From a virus, in IMG/VR virus record IMGVR_UViG_3300047174_000111, positions 32,572 through 96,571 of that record: 64,000 nt of DNA; one strand, written 5' to 3'. Both the position numbers and the translations under genes were made by a program. The notes beneath the pieces are model-generated. The model was given only the letters and a program-made list of their open reading frames with translations. It was not told where the DNA came from and made no database searches. Below are positions 24,666-33,188 of the stretch, piece after piece. Positions within the stretch are counted from its first letter, which is position 1; each line of letters opens with the position of its first letter.

Positions 24666-24702
24666 TAAGCAGCACGGAAAAGCCCCTCCCTTCAGGGAGG
24701 GG
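24560..24702 (+). ncRNA. Probable OmegaRNA region at the right end
   Basis: In characterised TnpB elements the guide RNA scaffold overlaps the 3' end of tnpB and runs to the right end of the element, with the guide taken from flanking DNA just beyond it. Here that region holds the end of tnpB and the GC-rich hairpin 24683-24702. The guide would then begin in the sequence after about 24703, the 3' end of the neighbouring leftward gene. Limits are inferred. Confidence 0.45.
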
Positions 24703-24707
24703 ATCGG

Positions 24708-24917
24708 TTACTGTCGCGCTGCCTTCTTGAGGCGGGCAATGACACCCTTCCGGATCCCGATTTTCTGATATGACGCAGGAATGCGCGTCACGGCGCCGGT
24801 CTCGGCGTGGCGGAGCTGCATGTGGCCCTGGCTGTTTCGCCCGGTGGGCCTCCAGCCGTGCTCTCGTGCGATGGCGAGCACCTCGCGCTCGTCCCGGTTC
24901 GCGCAGCTTCCGCTCAT
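24708..24917 (-). CDS. Small HicA-like protein, 69 aa
   Basis: Start ATG 24917 overlaps the stop of the upstream gene (ATGA), which I prefer over ATG 24947. The core REHGWRPTGRNSQGHMQLRH with TRIPASYQKIGIRKGVIARL following resembles the HicA / YcfA double-stranded-RNA-binding-like fold (Gly-His in the middle, basic C-terminal helix). No HicB antitoxin partner is adjacent, so a toxin role is doubtful. Its stop codon lies 5 bases from the TnpB element right hairpin. Confidence 0.55.
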   Translation of the reverse strand: MSGSCANRDEREVLAIAREHGWRPTGRNSQGHMQLRHAETGAVTRIPASYQKIGIRKGVIARLKKAARQ

Positions 24918-25219
24918 GCGTCGCGGAGCCTTTCGGGGAGCCGCCATCGAGGTGGTCCCTTCGAGACTAGGTTCACCGCGTGGTACCCGCAGGGATGAGG
25001 CGTCAGCGTGATCTGACCTCCGCACCACTCGCACTGGACGTGCTGGCGCTCGGCGGTCGGATCGAACGGCGTGTTCCCGCAGCAGAAGCCGCACATCATG
25101 GTTGCGATCTTGTCGCGTTCATACTGCTTCTGCGCCGCGCCATATCGCTCCAGATAGGCCATGGTGCGTTGCATGACGGAGGCGCGCCTCGGCGGCGGGG
25201 TAAACGGCGGGTCGATCAC
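24914..25219 (-). CDS. Small zinc-finger-like protein, 101 aa
   Basis: GTG start at 25219 with GAGG upstream. After a helical N-terminal region the sequence MMCGFCCGNTPFDP and QCEWCGGQITLTPHPCGYH give paired CxxC elements, a probable zinc ribbon. First gene of the leftward block. Its promoter should lie in 25220-25400, near the ACAT-N4-ATGT palindrome. Confidence 0.55.
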   Translation of the reverse strand: MIDPPFTPPPRRASVMQRTMAYLERYGAAQKQYERDKIATMMCGFCCGNTPFDPTAERQHVQCEWCGGQITLTPHPCGYHAVNLVSKGPPRWRLPERLRDA

Positions 25220-25279
25220 ATCAAAACCTCATCGATGACTGCGGTGGCCCTGAAATAACATCTGGACCACAGCAGCGCC

Positions 25280-25291
25280 ACATCATAATGT
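25280..25291. promoter_or_regulatory. ACAT-N4-ATGT palindrome upstream of the leftward early block
   Basis: ACATCATAATGT, 60 bases upstream of the first leftward gene. Together with its flank it reads ACATCATAATGTGTC, almost the same as ACATTATAATGTGTC at 48810. It could serve as operator and -10 region in either direction. Confidence 0.45.
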
Positions 25292-25398
25292 GTCGACGCG
25301 GCGCACGTCGGATGGCTGCCAGGGCGGTCGGTGCGGACTGATCCTGGCCACGCGTCGGCAGGCGTGGCCGCAATACTGGGCTGTTTCCTCCCAACCTT

Positions 25399-25437
25399 GG
25401 CCGGCCCGGTTATGTGACACCCGGGCCGGCCTTTTTT
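25399..25437 (+). terminator. Strong intrinsic terminator, rightward
   Basis: Perfect 11-bp inverted repeat (GGCCGGCCCGG at 25399-25409, CCGGGCCGGCC at 25421-25431) followed by TTTTTT (25432-25437). It is a textbook Rho-independent terminator for rightward RNA. It sits after the leftward block and just ahead of the gene at 25505, so it either stops readthrough from the upstream head operon or acts as an attenuator in the leader of the next operon. Confidence 0.85.
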
Positions 25438-25452
25438 GTTGCGCCGCTCGAT

Positions 25453-25495
25453 GCGGGGACCAAGACGCGGTTGAGCCGCTCCAAGACCCTGGAGC
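25453..25495 (+). promoter_or_regulatory. Late-gene leader motif plus hairpin before 25505
   Basis: GCGGGGACCAAGACGCGG (25453-25470) is a good copy of the repeated leader motif, 45-50 bases before the start codon. A hairpin GCTCCA/TGGAGC (about 25478-25495) follows, then the ATG at 25505. Confidence 0.55.
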
Positions 25496-25504
25496 GCGCC
25501 CCGC

Positions 25505-26578
25505 ATGACAGACGCCGAGCTCGAAGAATTCCTGCGCGCGCGTTTGGCCTCGCCACAGGATCACATGACCGCGGCGCACATCATTGGCGACCTGGTCAAG
25601 CTCGCGCCGCTGTTCGCCGATGCTGAAACGCTGCCCGGCGCGAAGGCGACGCTGGAGCGCTGGCAGGCCGAGGGCGGTGAGCTGCGCAAGGGCATCGCAA
25701 CGGCGTGGCTGGCGCGGGCGCGCGGCGCGCTGGAGGCCGGCGCGGAAAAGGCCGGGGAGCTGGGCGCGAAGGCCGGAGCGGCGATCGAGCCGCATTCCCC
25801 GGCCGGGCGGGACATGCGCGACTACGCCGGCGGCCTGAAAGGACGTCCGACCACATCGGCCGGCAAGAAGATGGAGGCGGACGCGGCCGACTACGGTCGC
25901 CGGACCGCCGATGCAGCGTCTCGGCTTCGGGCCGCCCTTCGTCCGCACGAGGAGGCGCAGCACCAAGCTGATCTGCATGCGGGACGTACGGGCCGCAGTC
26001 ACGCGACCGACGTCCGCCAGGGCCGGGCGGCCCGCGCGGACGACGAGTGGGTCAACGCCGGCGCGCGCCACTCGCGCCAGCGATCGATCGCGGCGCATCA
26101 GGATGCGTACGCCCGGATGGGCCGCACCGCGGCGAAGTTCGGGTTCAAGGCCGGCCTCGCCGTGGCAGGCGCGGGCACTGCGGCCGGCGCGGCGGCGGGG
26201 GCTCACGCCATGCTGTCCGATGCCCAGCGCAAGGAGCGCGTCTCGGCCGCCAAGGCGCGCTGGTCGCATCAGGAGAGCATGAACAAGGCGGCGGCCCGTG
26301 ATGATCTCGCGAAGCTCAATCTCGTCAGCGCGGCCCGCAATGTCGTGCGCGGCGCGCGTCTCGGGATGAAGGCCTACCGCGCGGTCGACACGCTGAAGGC
26401 CGCAGCCTCGGGTGTGGGTTCAGCCAGCGACATCGCCCGCGCCACGAGGCCGATGGACCGGCGCGCTTTCATCCAGGGCGCGGCCACTTCGGCACTGAAA
26501 TCGGCTGCGAAATCCTCATCGCTCGCGAAGCATCCGATCGCGCGCGTAGCGATAAAGGCAAGCGAGGCAATGTCATGA
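25505..26578 (+). CDS. Hypothetical head-region protein with a membrane segment, 357 aa
   Basis: Ala/Arg-rich and mostly helical. The N-terminus (MTDAELEEFLRARLASPQDH) is soluble. Residues about 215-240 (FGFKAGLAVAGAGTAAGAAA) form a glycine/alanine-type hydrophobic segment. The C-terminal 100 residues are basic. It is coupled to the protease gene by ATGA. The neighbouring large proteins share this plan of polar regions around short hydrophobic segments, which suggests internal virion proteins that may cross the host membrane during DNA entry. That is inference. Confidence 0.45.
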   Translation: MTDAELEEFLRARLASPQDHMTAAHIIGDLVKLAPLFADAETLPGAKATLERWQAEGGELRKGIATAWLARARGALEAGAEKAGELGAKAGAAIEPHSPAGRDMRDYAGGLKGRPTTSAGKKMEADAADYGRRTADAASRLRAALRPHEEAQHQADLHAGRTGRSHATDVRQGRAARADDEWVNAGARHSRQRSIAAHQDAYARMGRTAAKFGFKAGLAVAGAGTAAGAAAGAHAMLSDAQRKERVSAAKARWSHQESMNKAAARDDLAKLNLVSAARNVVRGARLGMKAYRAVDTLKAAASGVGSASDIARATRPMDRRAFIQGAATSALKSAAKSSSLAKHPIARVAIKASEAMS

Positions 26579-28131
26579 CCCTCTTGAACGCCGCGGCCGC
26601 GCCGCGCACGCTGGTCATTCCGTTGACCAAGATCGACGTCGAGAAGCGCCTCGTCTACGGCGTGGCGGCGGCCGAAATCCGCGACCAGGCCGGCGAGGTG
26701 ATGGATTACGCCTCCGCCAAGCCCGCCTTCGCGAGCTGGTCCAAGTCGTTCGAGGACGCCACCGGCGGCCTGTCAAAGGGCAACCTGCGGGAGATGCACA
26801 ATCCCAAGATGGTCGCCGGCCGGCTCGACCAGCTCGGGTTCGACGATGACGGCAAGCGCATCGAGGTCTGCGCCAAGGTCACCGATGACCAGGCTTGGAA
26901 GAAGTGCCTGGACGGCTGCTACACCGGATTCTCGGTTGGTGGCGGCTACGGCCCAAAGTGGACCGACGACGCCGGCAACAAGCGCTACACGCCGATCGTC
27001 CGCGAGTTGTCGCTTGTGGACAATCCCTGCATCCCGACGGCGCGGTTCGCCGAGCTGGTCAAGGCGCACGGCGTGGTGGAGCAGCTGGAGCTGCGCGGCT
27101 CGCCCCTCACCACGTTCGCCACGGCGTGGGCCGCGCGGCCGCGCACCTTCGCGGAGCAATGGGACGGAAGGCTGCGGAGCTTCGGCGATCTGCACAAGGC
27201 ATGGGACGAGAGCAAGCATCCGCGCGACCATGGCAAATTCGCGAGTGAAGGAGGTTCAAGCGATCGCGACGACGACTATGAGGCGCGACGCTGGCGCGCG
27301 GGCATTATCGGCGGCGTTCTCGGGACAGTTGCGCTGCCTGTACCTTTCCTCGGCACCTATGCTGGCTATAGGCTTGGGCGTGCACTTGTCAGCCGCGGGC
27401 CGGCCGCAGGCCACACCCAGCAAGACTTCGACGATATCGCCCAGCTGGAGGAAATTTCGCGCCAAGAGGATGCTGCCACGGCGCGACGCTACATGCAGGG
27501 GCAGACAGCCCGCGAGCCACGTCCCCAGCAACACAATCCTGGCGGTCAAGCCAGATATCGCGAGCGTCCGCTTCCGCCCAACTCCAGGGCCCAGAACGCA
27601 ACCCGGCTCAGCGGCAAACAACTTGCCGTGCCGGTGACGAGAGCGCACCCAGTGCAGACGCAGGCCAGCATGCCGGGTCGGCGACTTCCGCCGAACGACG
27701 AGGGCCACGAAGACGGCGCTCCGTTCCGTGCCTCGACCGGCGCGCGCGGTCCGATGGCGGCGCAGATGCCTCGAACGCAGCAGCACGACACGGGGCAATC
27801 CGCCTCGAATCCTGCGCGTCCGCTGCCGCGCAACGATCTTGGGAAGAACTGGGCCGGATGGCTGGGCGCACAGGCTGTGTCAACTGTCGTGCCGGGCACG
27901 ACAACGCTCGGGGTTTACCGGAGCTTCGGGGGTGGAAAGGGACGCAATCCCTCTCGGCGTATCAAACAGCCGAAGGCGCCGGCAGCTCAAACCGATACCT
28001 CAGCCCCTCCTGCAGACACAAGCGGCGGCACCGACCAGCAGCGCGCGGGCTACCAGAGGTTCCAGCAGACGCAGCGTTCTGTTCGGAGCGCCTTCGGTAT
28101 GCGCACGAAGGGGTGGGGCGCGCCATCGTGA
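26575..28131 (+). CDS. Prohead protease (XkdF-like) fused to a C-terminal extension
   Basis: Residues about 12-165 resemble the XkdF / caudovirus prohead serine protease domain: KIDVEKRLVYGVAAAEIRDQ, LREMHNPKMVAGRL (catalytic His), CYTGFSVGGGYG (catalytic Ser) and VRELSLVDNPCIPTARF. Such proteases cleave scaffold and capsid precursors. From about residue 210 the protein carries WDESKHPRDHGKFASEG, a copy of the HPR...GRF motif. A hydrophobic segment follows (IIGGVLGTVALPVPFLGTYA), then a 230-residue Pro/Gln-rich tail. The extension is not part of usual proteases and may be processed off. Confidence 0.7.
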   Translation: MTLLNAAAAPRTLVIPLTKIDVEKRLVYGVAAAEIRDQAGEVMDYASAKPAFASWSKSFEDATGGLSKGNLREMHNPKMVAGRLDQLGFDDDGKRIEVCAKVTDDQAWKKCLDGCYTGFSVGGGYGPKWTDDAGNKRYTPIVRELSLVDNPCIPTARFAELVKAHGVVEQLELRGSPLTTFATAWAARPRTFAEQWDGRLRSFGDLHKAWDESKHPRDHGKFASEGGSSDRDDDYEARRWRAGIIGGVLGTVALPVPFLGTYAGYRLGRALVSRGPAAGHTQQDFDDIAQLEEISRQEDAATARRYMQGQTAREPRPQQHNPGGQARYRERPLPPNSRAQNATRLSGKQLAVPVTRAHPVQTQASMPGRRLPPNDEGHEDGAPFRASTGARGPMAAQMPRTQQHDTGQSASNPARPLPRNDLGKNWAGWLGAQAVSTVVPGTTTLGVYRSFGGGKGRNPSRRIKQPKAPAAQTDTSAPPADTSGGTDQQRAGYQRFQQTQRSVRSAFGMRTKGWGAPS

Positions 28132-28154
28132 CCATGTTCGGGGTCATCATCTGA

Positions 28155-31100
28155 ATGCCGCGTCCTCACTTCGACGCCACGCTGATCGGTGAGCTGCGCA
28201 ACCGCGTGGTCGCGCACAACCAGCGCACGCCCTCCGCACTGGCCAAGCTCGGCCATGTGAAGCGCATCTACGAGAAGGCCTACAGCGGCCCGACGCCGCA
28301 CGAGCGCGCGCTGGCCAAAGTCGATGCCCACCTGAATGACCTGGCCAAGGCCGGAGAGTTCGACGATGCAGAGCATCCGCGCGGCGCCCACGGTCGCTTC
28401 TCTCGCACCGCTGCGGCCAAGCCGGGCGTCTCCATCCCGCTGCCGGCGACGCAGGATGAGCATCAGAAACTCCAGCAGACGAACGCAGGCTATCGCGCGC
28501 TGACCACGGATCTGCTCCCGACGCGCCACAACGAGATCATCGGCGGCGTCGTCCGCGATGTCGGTTCCGCGGCGGCTGGAGGCCTTCTCGTTGCCGGCCT
28601 GCTGCGCGGTCGTCCCGGCGGCGCAGTGCGGCGCGGCGCGCGCTGGATCGGCGGCATGGCAGGGAAATATGGCCTCGGTATTCCCGTCTCTCTGACAGCG
28701 CATGGGCTGACAGCCGGCGCGGGCGTCACGCGCGCCGCGATCGCACGCGGTCGGGGCAGGCCTGCACCACCTGATCCGAGCCACGACCTGGCGGCACGGA
28801 TCAGCGAATGGTTCGGCGCTCATGGTCAGCGGATCGGTGCCGCAACGGCCGACCTCAGCATGGGCGCCGCTTCAGCTGCGGCGCGGGCCGCGGTTCACGT
28901 CGCCGGCTCGACAGCGCGAACTCCCGGACAAGCGCGCCTCCGCCGCGTCGGCGCCGCGGCTGCGCTGGCAGCGGTTCCAGCGCTGGCGATCCGAAGCAAG
29001 ATCGAGGACACGCAATTGGACCCCGCCGTCATCGGCCGCAACATCGACGCCTACTCGTATCGCTCGGTCCAGAAACTGGCCGGGGACCCAAACGCCGAGG
29101 ATCTGCTCAAGGCGAGCTTCCTGCGATATCCCTATGTCGGCGGCGTGGCGCGCGCGGTCCGCACCGGCGCCGCTGCGGTGGGCGGAGCCGCGGCCGGCGC
29201 ACTGGCAGGCTTTGGGATTCACGCCGCGACGGGTGCCGGCGATCACGCGCGGGGCAACCCCAACCACGACGCGCGCGGCAGGTTCACGTCGCGTGACGCC
29301 GCCGTCTCGGGGGGCGCGCTTCTGGGCGGCGCTGCGGCCGGGCTGGGCGTCTATGCGGCGCTGCGAAGCCACAACACCGCCCAGCTAAGCCGCGCTCTGG
29401 CGAGGAGCAGCACCAAGCTGGCCCGCAAGCTGGCGGCGGTTCGGTCGGAAACCGGCATCGGCTCAGTGCCGAAAATGATCGCGGAACGGGACGCGCGTGT
29501 TCGCGAGATGATGGACGAGGAGCCCTTTGCTTCTCGGCTCAAGGACGCGGGTGCCAGCCTGCAGGAGCCGTCGGGAGAGTTCCGGGTGGTCAATGCCAAG
29601 GCGTACACCCGGGCGAAGGTAAACGACCACCTTGCCTCCAAGCTGAGCCAGATCGACGAGTTTGCAATCCCCAATGAGGTGAGCGGCGCGTCGAAGTCGA
29701 TGCGCGACCTGCGCGCCAAGGCTCGGACCCACGTCGATCCGGACATTGTCGCAAAACAGAAGGTCCTCGAATTCGTCGCTTCGGCCACGCCGAAGGAATT
29801 CCACGACGCGCTGGCGACCGTGCCGGACGAAAAGGTGCGCCAGGAGATCGGCTCGATCTTCGATAAGCGTCAGGAATGGATCAACGCCGTCGATGACCAA
29901 ATCGCCGCCCATCATGAAGCCATTGCGCAAGCCGAAGCCGAAGTCAAAAAAACGAGCCAGAGAGCGGCGGACGCGCAGGTCGCAGCAGACAAAGCGAGCG
30001 CCGCTCACGAAGCCGCCGAAGGAAAAGCCAAAGCAGCGGCCAAGAAGCGCTTCGACGCCGCCGATAAGGCTTTCGACGACGCCGACGAGGCTCACCAAAC
30101 CGCCATCAGCCGTCTGGACGATCTGAAGAAGCAGCCGACCGGCGTGAGGTTGCCCAAGGAGCTGGGCGGCGCCGCCGTCCCGAAGCCGTCCCGCGAAGCG
30201 ACGGAGCGGAGCCGATCGTCGATCATTGAGGCCGTACGGAGCGACGCCCGGAAGAAGGCCGACAAGGAGATCGCTGATGCGCGCGATGCGCAGGAGCGCG
30301 ACATCGTTCATCGGCACAGCCGCGCGGTGGCCGCGCATACACACATGACGCACTCCTCCGGCGCCGCGGTACCCGACCAGGCCGCGGCCGAGGCGCGCGC
30401 CGTCGCGGCAGCCTCGGTCGCGCATGAGCAGGCCCGCGACGCGCTGAACACGGCGCACCGCAACCTGATCGAGACGCAGCAGCGTCACGACGCCCACGTC
30501 TCGATCACGCCGCTGCCGAGCCAGCGCAAGGACCACACCGCCGCGACGAAGGCCCTCAAGGCGCAGATCAAGCAGCACCAGGCCGATCTGAAAGCCGCCC
30601 ATGCCGCGGTCAGCACGACAAGCGCGGATGTGACCGGCGCTGTGCAGGCGATGGAGCGCCAGATGCGCGTCGCCGCGGCGTCGACGGGCGGACCACGCCT
30701 GCCCCGCCAGATGATCGGCGATCTGAGGCTTGAAGTGATGCGCGCGGCGCGCGCCGCAGCCTCGCCGGTGGATGCTTTCATCCGGTCACCCTCAGCGGCG
30801 GCCTTGAAGCAGTTCGCCTCGTCGGCGATCGGCCTCGCCGGCGCAACCGCCGCTGCGACCGGGGAAGGCATCAAGGAGACCGCGAAGAAAGCATTCCTGA
30901 CAGAGGACGGGTCAGCGCTGCATCCCGGCAAGGCGATCGCCTCTATCGGCGTGGCCACGGCCGCGACCGACGCGATCCTGGACCACGGCGCGCATATCCG
31001 CCGGGCCCTGTTCGGCTCCGACGAGGAGAAAGAGTCGGCCAAGCCGCTCAAGGCCCCCAAGGGGTTCCGGACCGAACACAAGGTGCATCCCATCACCGGC

Positions 31101-33188
31101 GCGGGCTATATCGCGGTCCACGCGCCCGACCCCGACAACAAGGGCGAGCGTCTGGTGGTTTACGGCGAGCACTACAAGAACGATGGGTCGACGACACCTC
31201 TCCGCGCCGGTTCGACGCTATCGGATGTGCGTCGCGCGGTTGCCGATTATGAACAGAAATACCAGCAGCAGCGCCCGCAGAACCAGAACGCGCCCAGCAG
31301 CAGCACGATCGGGGGCGCGACGAGCGGCCCGCGCGAGCTGCGTGATGCGCAGAACCTGGAGCCGAACCGCAAGGCCCTGATCGACAAGACCGTGGCCGCG
31401 CTCAAGGGCACGCAGGGCGGCCTGCAGACGCTGCGCGCTGGGCAGGACGGGCCAGAGATGCAGTTCCGTGGCGACGGATCGAACGACAAGGAGCACAACG
31501 ACGCGGCGGGCCAGTTCGTCGCGCATCTCCGCGACAAGCATCTCGCGTCCGGCGCGCCCCAGGGACAGGCGGTTCACAAGGCGCTCGACACGCTGTTCTC
31601 CAATGAAGGCCGCGTCCTGACCCGCAAGCAGGCGTTCGCCCAGCTGACCGGCTACACCAAAGAGGGTCAGGACCGGAACAAGCCGTCGATCCTGACGAAG
31701 CGGCCCGGGTTCGGATCGGCCGACAAAGCCGAGGTCGGCGCCGCGCTGAACGCCGAGATCGACCGCATCGTCAAGGACGCGGCGCCCAGGGATGACCGAG
31801 AGAAGGGCGCACTGCATCTCGCTGCATCGGTGATCGGCGTAGAGAAGCAGCTTCCCGACGACGTGATGCAGGCGGTCCACGCCAAGATCCGCGGCTCAAC
31901 GCCGACGACGGGTCCGGCCGAGACGGCGGGGGCAAGCAGCTCCGGCATCGCGGCGCCCAAGGCGCAGCCAGCCGGGCCGATCGCGAAGGAGCCGGACAGC
32001 ACCGACCCGGACAAGCTGGTCGAGAACGAGAACCCGCCGCATTTCGTGGCGAGCCAGCTTCGTGATTACGCGGAGGGTGAGGCGCGCGCGCTGCGCACCG
32101 ATCTGCGCCTGCGTCAGGCTGACCAGGCGGAAATCCTCATCCCGGCGATCGAGCATCTCGCGCGCGTCGTGGGCCACAGCCATGGGCTGGACGAGCAGAC
32201 CGCAGCGCGGGTCGCGGCGGACACGTTCCGCGCCACGGCCGCGGGCGGGGACTGGAACCGCGTTATGACGGCCGATGAGATCGCGAAGGGCAACCTGAAC
32301 ACGTTCCGCTACACGCTGCGGCGCAAGGCTGACGCCGAGAAGCTGAAGATGGAGGCCAACAAGTCCGCCGGGGCTGTGCCGCTCGGTAAGCTGCTCGACG
32401 ATCTCGACGCGCTGGCCAAGGCGTTCGACGGTGGAGATTTCAATCCAGATTTGCACCCACGGTTGGCCGCTGGTGAGCAGGGAGGTGGCGAGTTTGCTCC
32501 AAAGGGCGGTCATGGCGCTGGGGGTTTGGCGGGGCGGATCAGACAAGGGGCTGTCGAGGGATCGACCGATATCGTTGACAAGCAGGCCGCAGCTGCTGCG
32601 CGTGGCACCAGCCGCAAGGCGGTGCCGTGGTACAGTCCCGGCCGCGCAATCCCCGATGCCGGCAATGCGCTTGGAGGTGCATTCGCCTATGCCGGCGCCG
32701 AGAAGGCGATGCAGATCGCCGAGCGCTTCCTGCCGGCACCCTTGCGCACGGCCGCCGAGGTTGCGAGCGCGCCGGGATTGGTGGGCGGCGTCAAGGCGGC
32801 GCTCGGATTGGGCTTCAAGGGCGCCATCAAAGAGGGCGCGAAGGCAGCCGCGAAAACAGGGTTGGTCGGCGGTGCATCCGTCGCCGGCGGAACGCTGGGC
32901 GCCTTAGTAGGCACGAAACTGGTCGGCCACGAAGCGCCCGCCCCCGCCTACCACGACTCAGGCGAGGCGTTGGCCGAGAGCGCCGGGTCGCTCGCCGGCA
33001 GTTTCGCCGGCAGCGCCGCCGCGCTCGTGCCGGGCCCCGGCTGGCTAGTGGCGCCGACGCTCAGTGCCGCCGGCAGCTACGCGGGCGGTTTGGTGGCGCG
33101 CGGCGCGTACGACTGGTTCAAGGGCTACGACCAGAAGACCGTCGCGCGCGTCGCGCGCCGTTACGCCAAGCCTGCGACCAACCCATGA
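28155..33188 (+). CDS. Very large head-region protein, 1677 aa, unknown family
   Basis: Features in order: HPRGAHGRFS motif (about residues 69-83); a hydrophobic segment near 140-160 and further Ala/Gly-rich segments at about 180, 240-285 and 335-360; a second motif copy NPNHDARGRFTS (about 370); a hydrophobic stretch GGALLGGAAAGLGVYAAL; a long Ala/Lys/Glu coiled coil (about 575-665) and more helices to 900; a soluble region (about 950-1400); a third motif-like copy LHPRLAAGEQGGGEF (about 1430); and several Gly/Ala segments to the C-terminus. It has no catalytic motif. By position and plan it may be an internal or ejected virion protein. The next gene overlaps its last codons. Confidence 0.55.
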   Translation: MPRPHFDATLIGELRNRVVAHNQRTPSALAKLGHVKRIYEKAYSGPTPHERALAKVDAHLNDLAKAGEFDDAEHPRGAHGRFSRTAAAKPGVSIPLPATQDEHQKLQQTNAGYRALTTDLLPTRHNEIIGGVVRDVGSAAAGGLLVAGLLRGRPGGAVRRGARWIGGMAGKYGLGIPVSLTAHGLTAGAGVTRAAIARGRGRPAPPDPSHDLAARISEWFGAHGQRIGAATADLSMGAASAAARAAVHVAGSTARTPGQARLRRVGAAAALAAVPALAIRSKIEDTQLDPAVIGRNIDAYSYRSVQKLAGDPNAEDLLKASFLRYPYVGGVARAVRTGAAAVGGAAAGALAGFGIHAATGAGDHARGNPNHDARGRFTSRDAAVSGGALLGGAAAGLGVYAALRSHNTAQLSRALARSSTKLARKLAAVRSETGIGSVPKMIAERDARVREMMDEEPFASRLKDAGASLQEPSGEFRVVNAKAYTRAKVNDHLASKLSQIDEFAIPNEVSGASKSMRDLRAKARTHVDPDIVAKQKVLEFVASATPKEFHDALATVPDEKVRQEIGSIFDKRQEWINAVDDQIAAHHEAIAQAEAEVKKTSQRAADAQVAADKASAAHEAAEGKAKAAAKKRFDAADKAFDDADEAHQTAISRLDDLKKQPTGVRLPKELGGAAVPKPSREATERSRSSIIEAVRSDARKKADKEIADARDAQERDIVHRHSRAVAAHTHMTHSSGAAVPDQAAAEARAVAAASVAHEQARDALNTAHRNLIETQQRHDAHVSITPLPSQRKDHTAATKALKAQIKQHQADLKAAHAAVSTTSADVTGAVQAMERQMRVAAASTGGPRLPRQMIGDLRLEVMRAARAAASPVDAFIRSPSAAALKQFASSAIGLAGATAAATGEGIKETAKKAFLTEDGSALHPGKAIASIGVATAATDAILDHGAHIRRALFGSDEEKESAKPLKAPKGFRTEHKVHPITGAGYIAVHAPDPDNKGERLVVYGEHYKNDGSTTPLRAGSTLSDVRRAVADYEQKYQQQRPQNQNAPSSSTIGGATSGPRELRDAQNLEPNRKALIDKTVAALKGTQGGLQTLRAGQDGPEMQFRGDGSNDKEHNDAAGQFVAHLRDKHLASGAPQGQAVHKALDTLFSNEGRVLTRKQAFAQLTGYTKEGQDRNKPSILTKRPGFGSADKAEVGAALNAEIDRIVKDAAPRDDREKGALHLAASVIGVEKQLPDDVMQAVHAKIRGSTPTTGPAETAGASSSGIAAPKAQPAGPIAKEPDSTDPDKLVENENPPHFVASQLRDYAEGEARALRTDLRLRQADQAEILIPAIEHLARVVGHSHGLDEQTAARVAADTFRATAAGGDWNRVMTADEIAKGNLNTFRYTLRRKADAEKLKMEANKSAGAVPLGKLLDDLDALAKAFDGGDFNPDLHPRLAAGEQGGGEFAPKGGHGAGGLAGRIRQGAVEGSTDIVDKQAAAAARGTSRKAVPWYSPGRAIPDAGNALGGAFAYAGAEKAMQIAERFLPAPLRTAAEVASAPGLVGGVKAALGLGFKGAIKEGAKAAAKTGLVGGASVAGGTLGALVGTKLVGHEAPAPAYHDSGEALAESAGSLAGSFAGSAAALVPGPGWLVAPTLSAAGSYAGGLVARGAYDWFKGYDQKTVARVARRYAKPATNP

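Larger units (their letters stand above)
23500..24702 (+). mobile_element. IS200/IS605-family TnpB-only element
   Basis: The element is bounded by a 9-bp hairpin on the left (CCCCGGCCT/AGGCCGGGG, 23500-23519) and an 8-bp hairpin on the right (CCCCTCCC/GGGAGGGG, 24683-24702), both with TTCA-type loops, as expected for the subterminal hairpins of this single-strand-transposing family. Only tnpB is present and the TnpA transposase is missing. It has inserted between two leftward genes without damaging either reading frame. The exact outer ends, a few bases beyond the hairpins, cannot be fixed from this sequence alone. Confidence 0.75.

Noticed and set aside
24708-24917. HicA-like protein as part of a toxin-antitoxin pair
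   Set aside because: No HicB-type antitoxin gene is adjacent; the neighbouring gene is a zinc-ribbon protein.
25216-25506. Leftward 96-codon open frame overlapping the terminator
   Set aside because: It crosses the intrinsic terminator and the leader motif; its composition is not protein-like.
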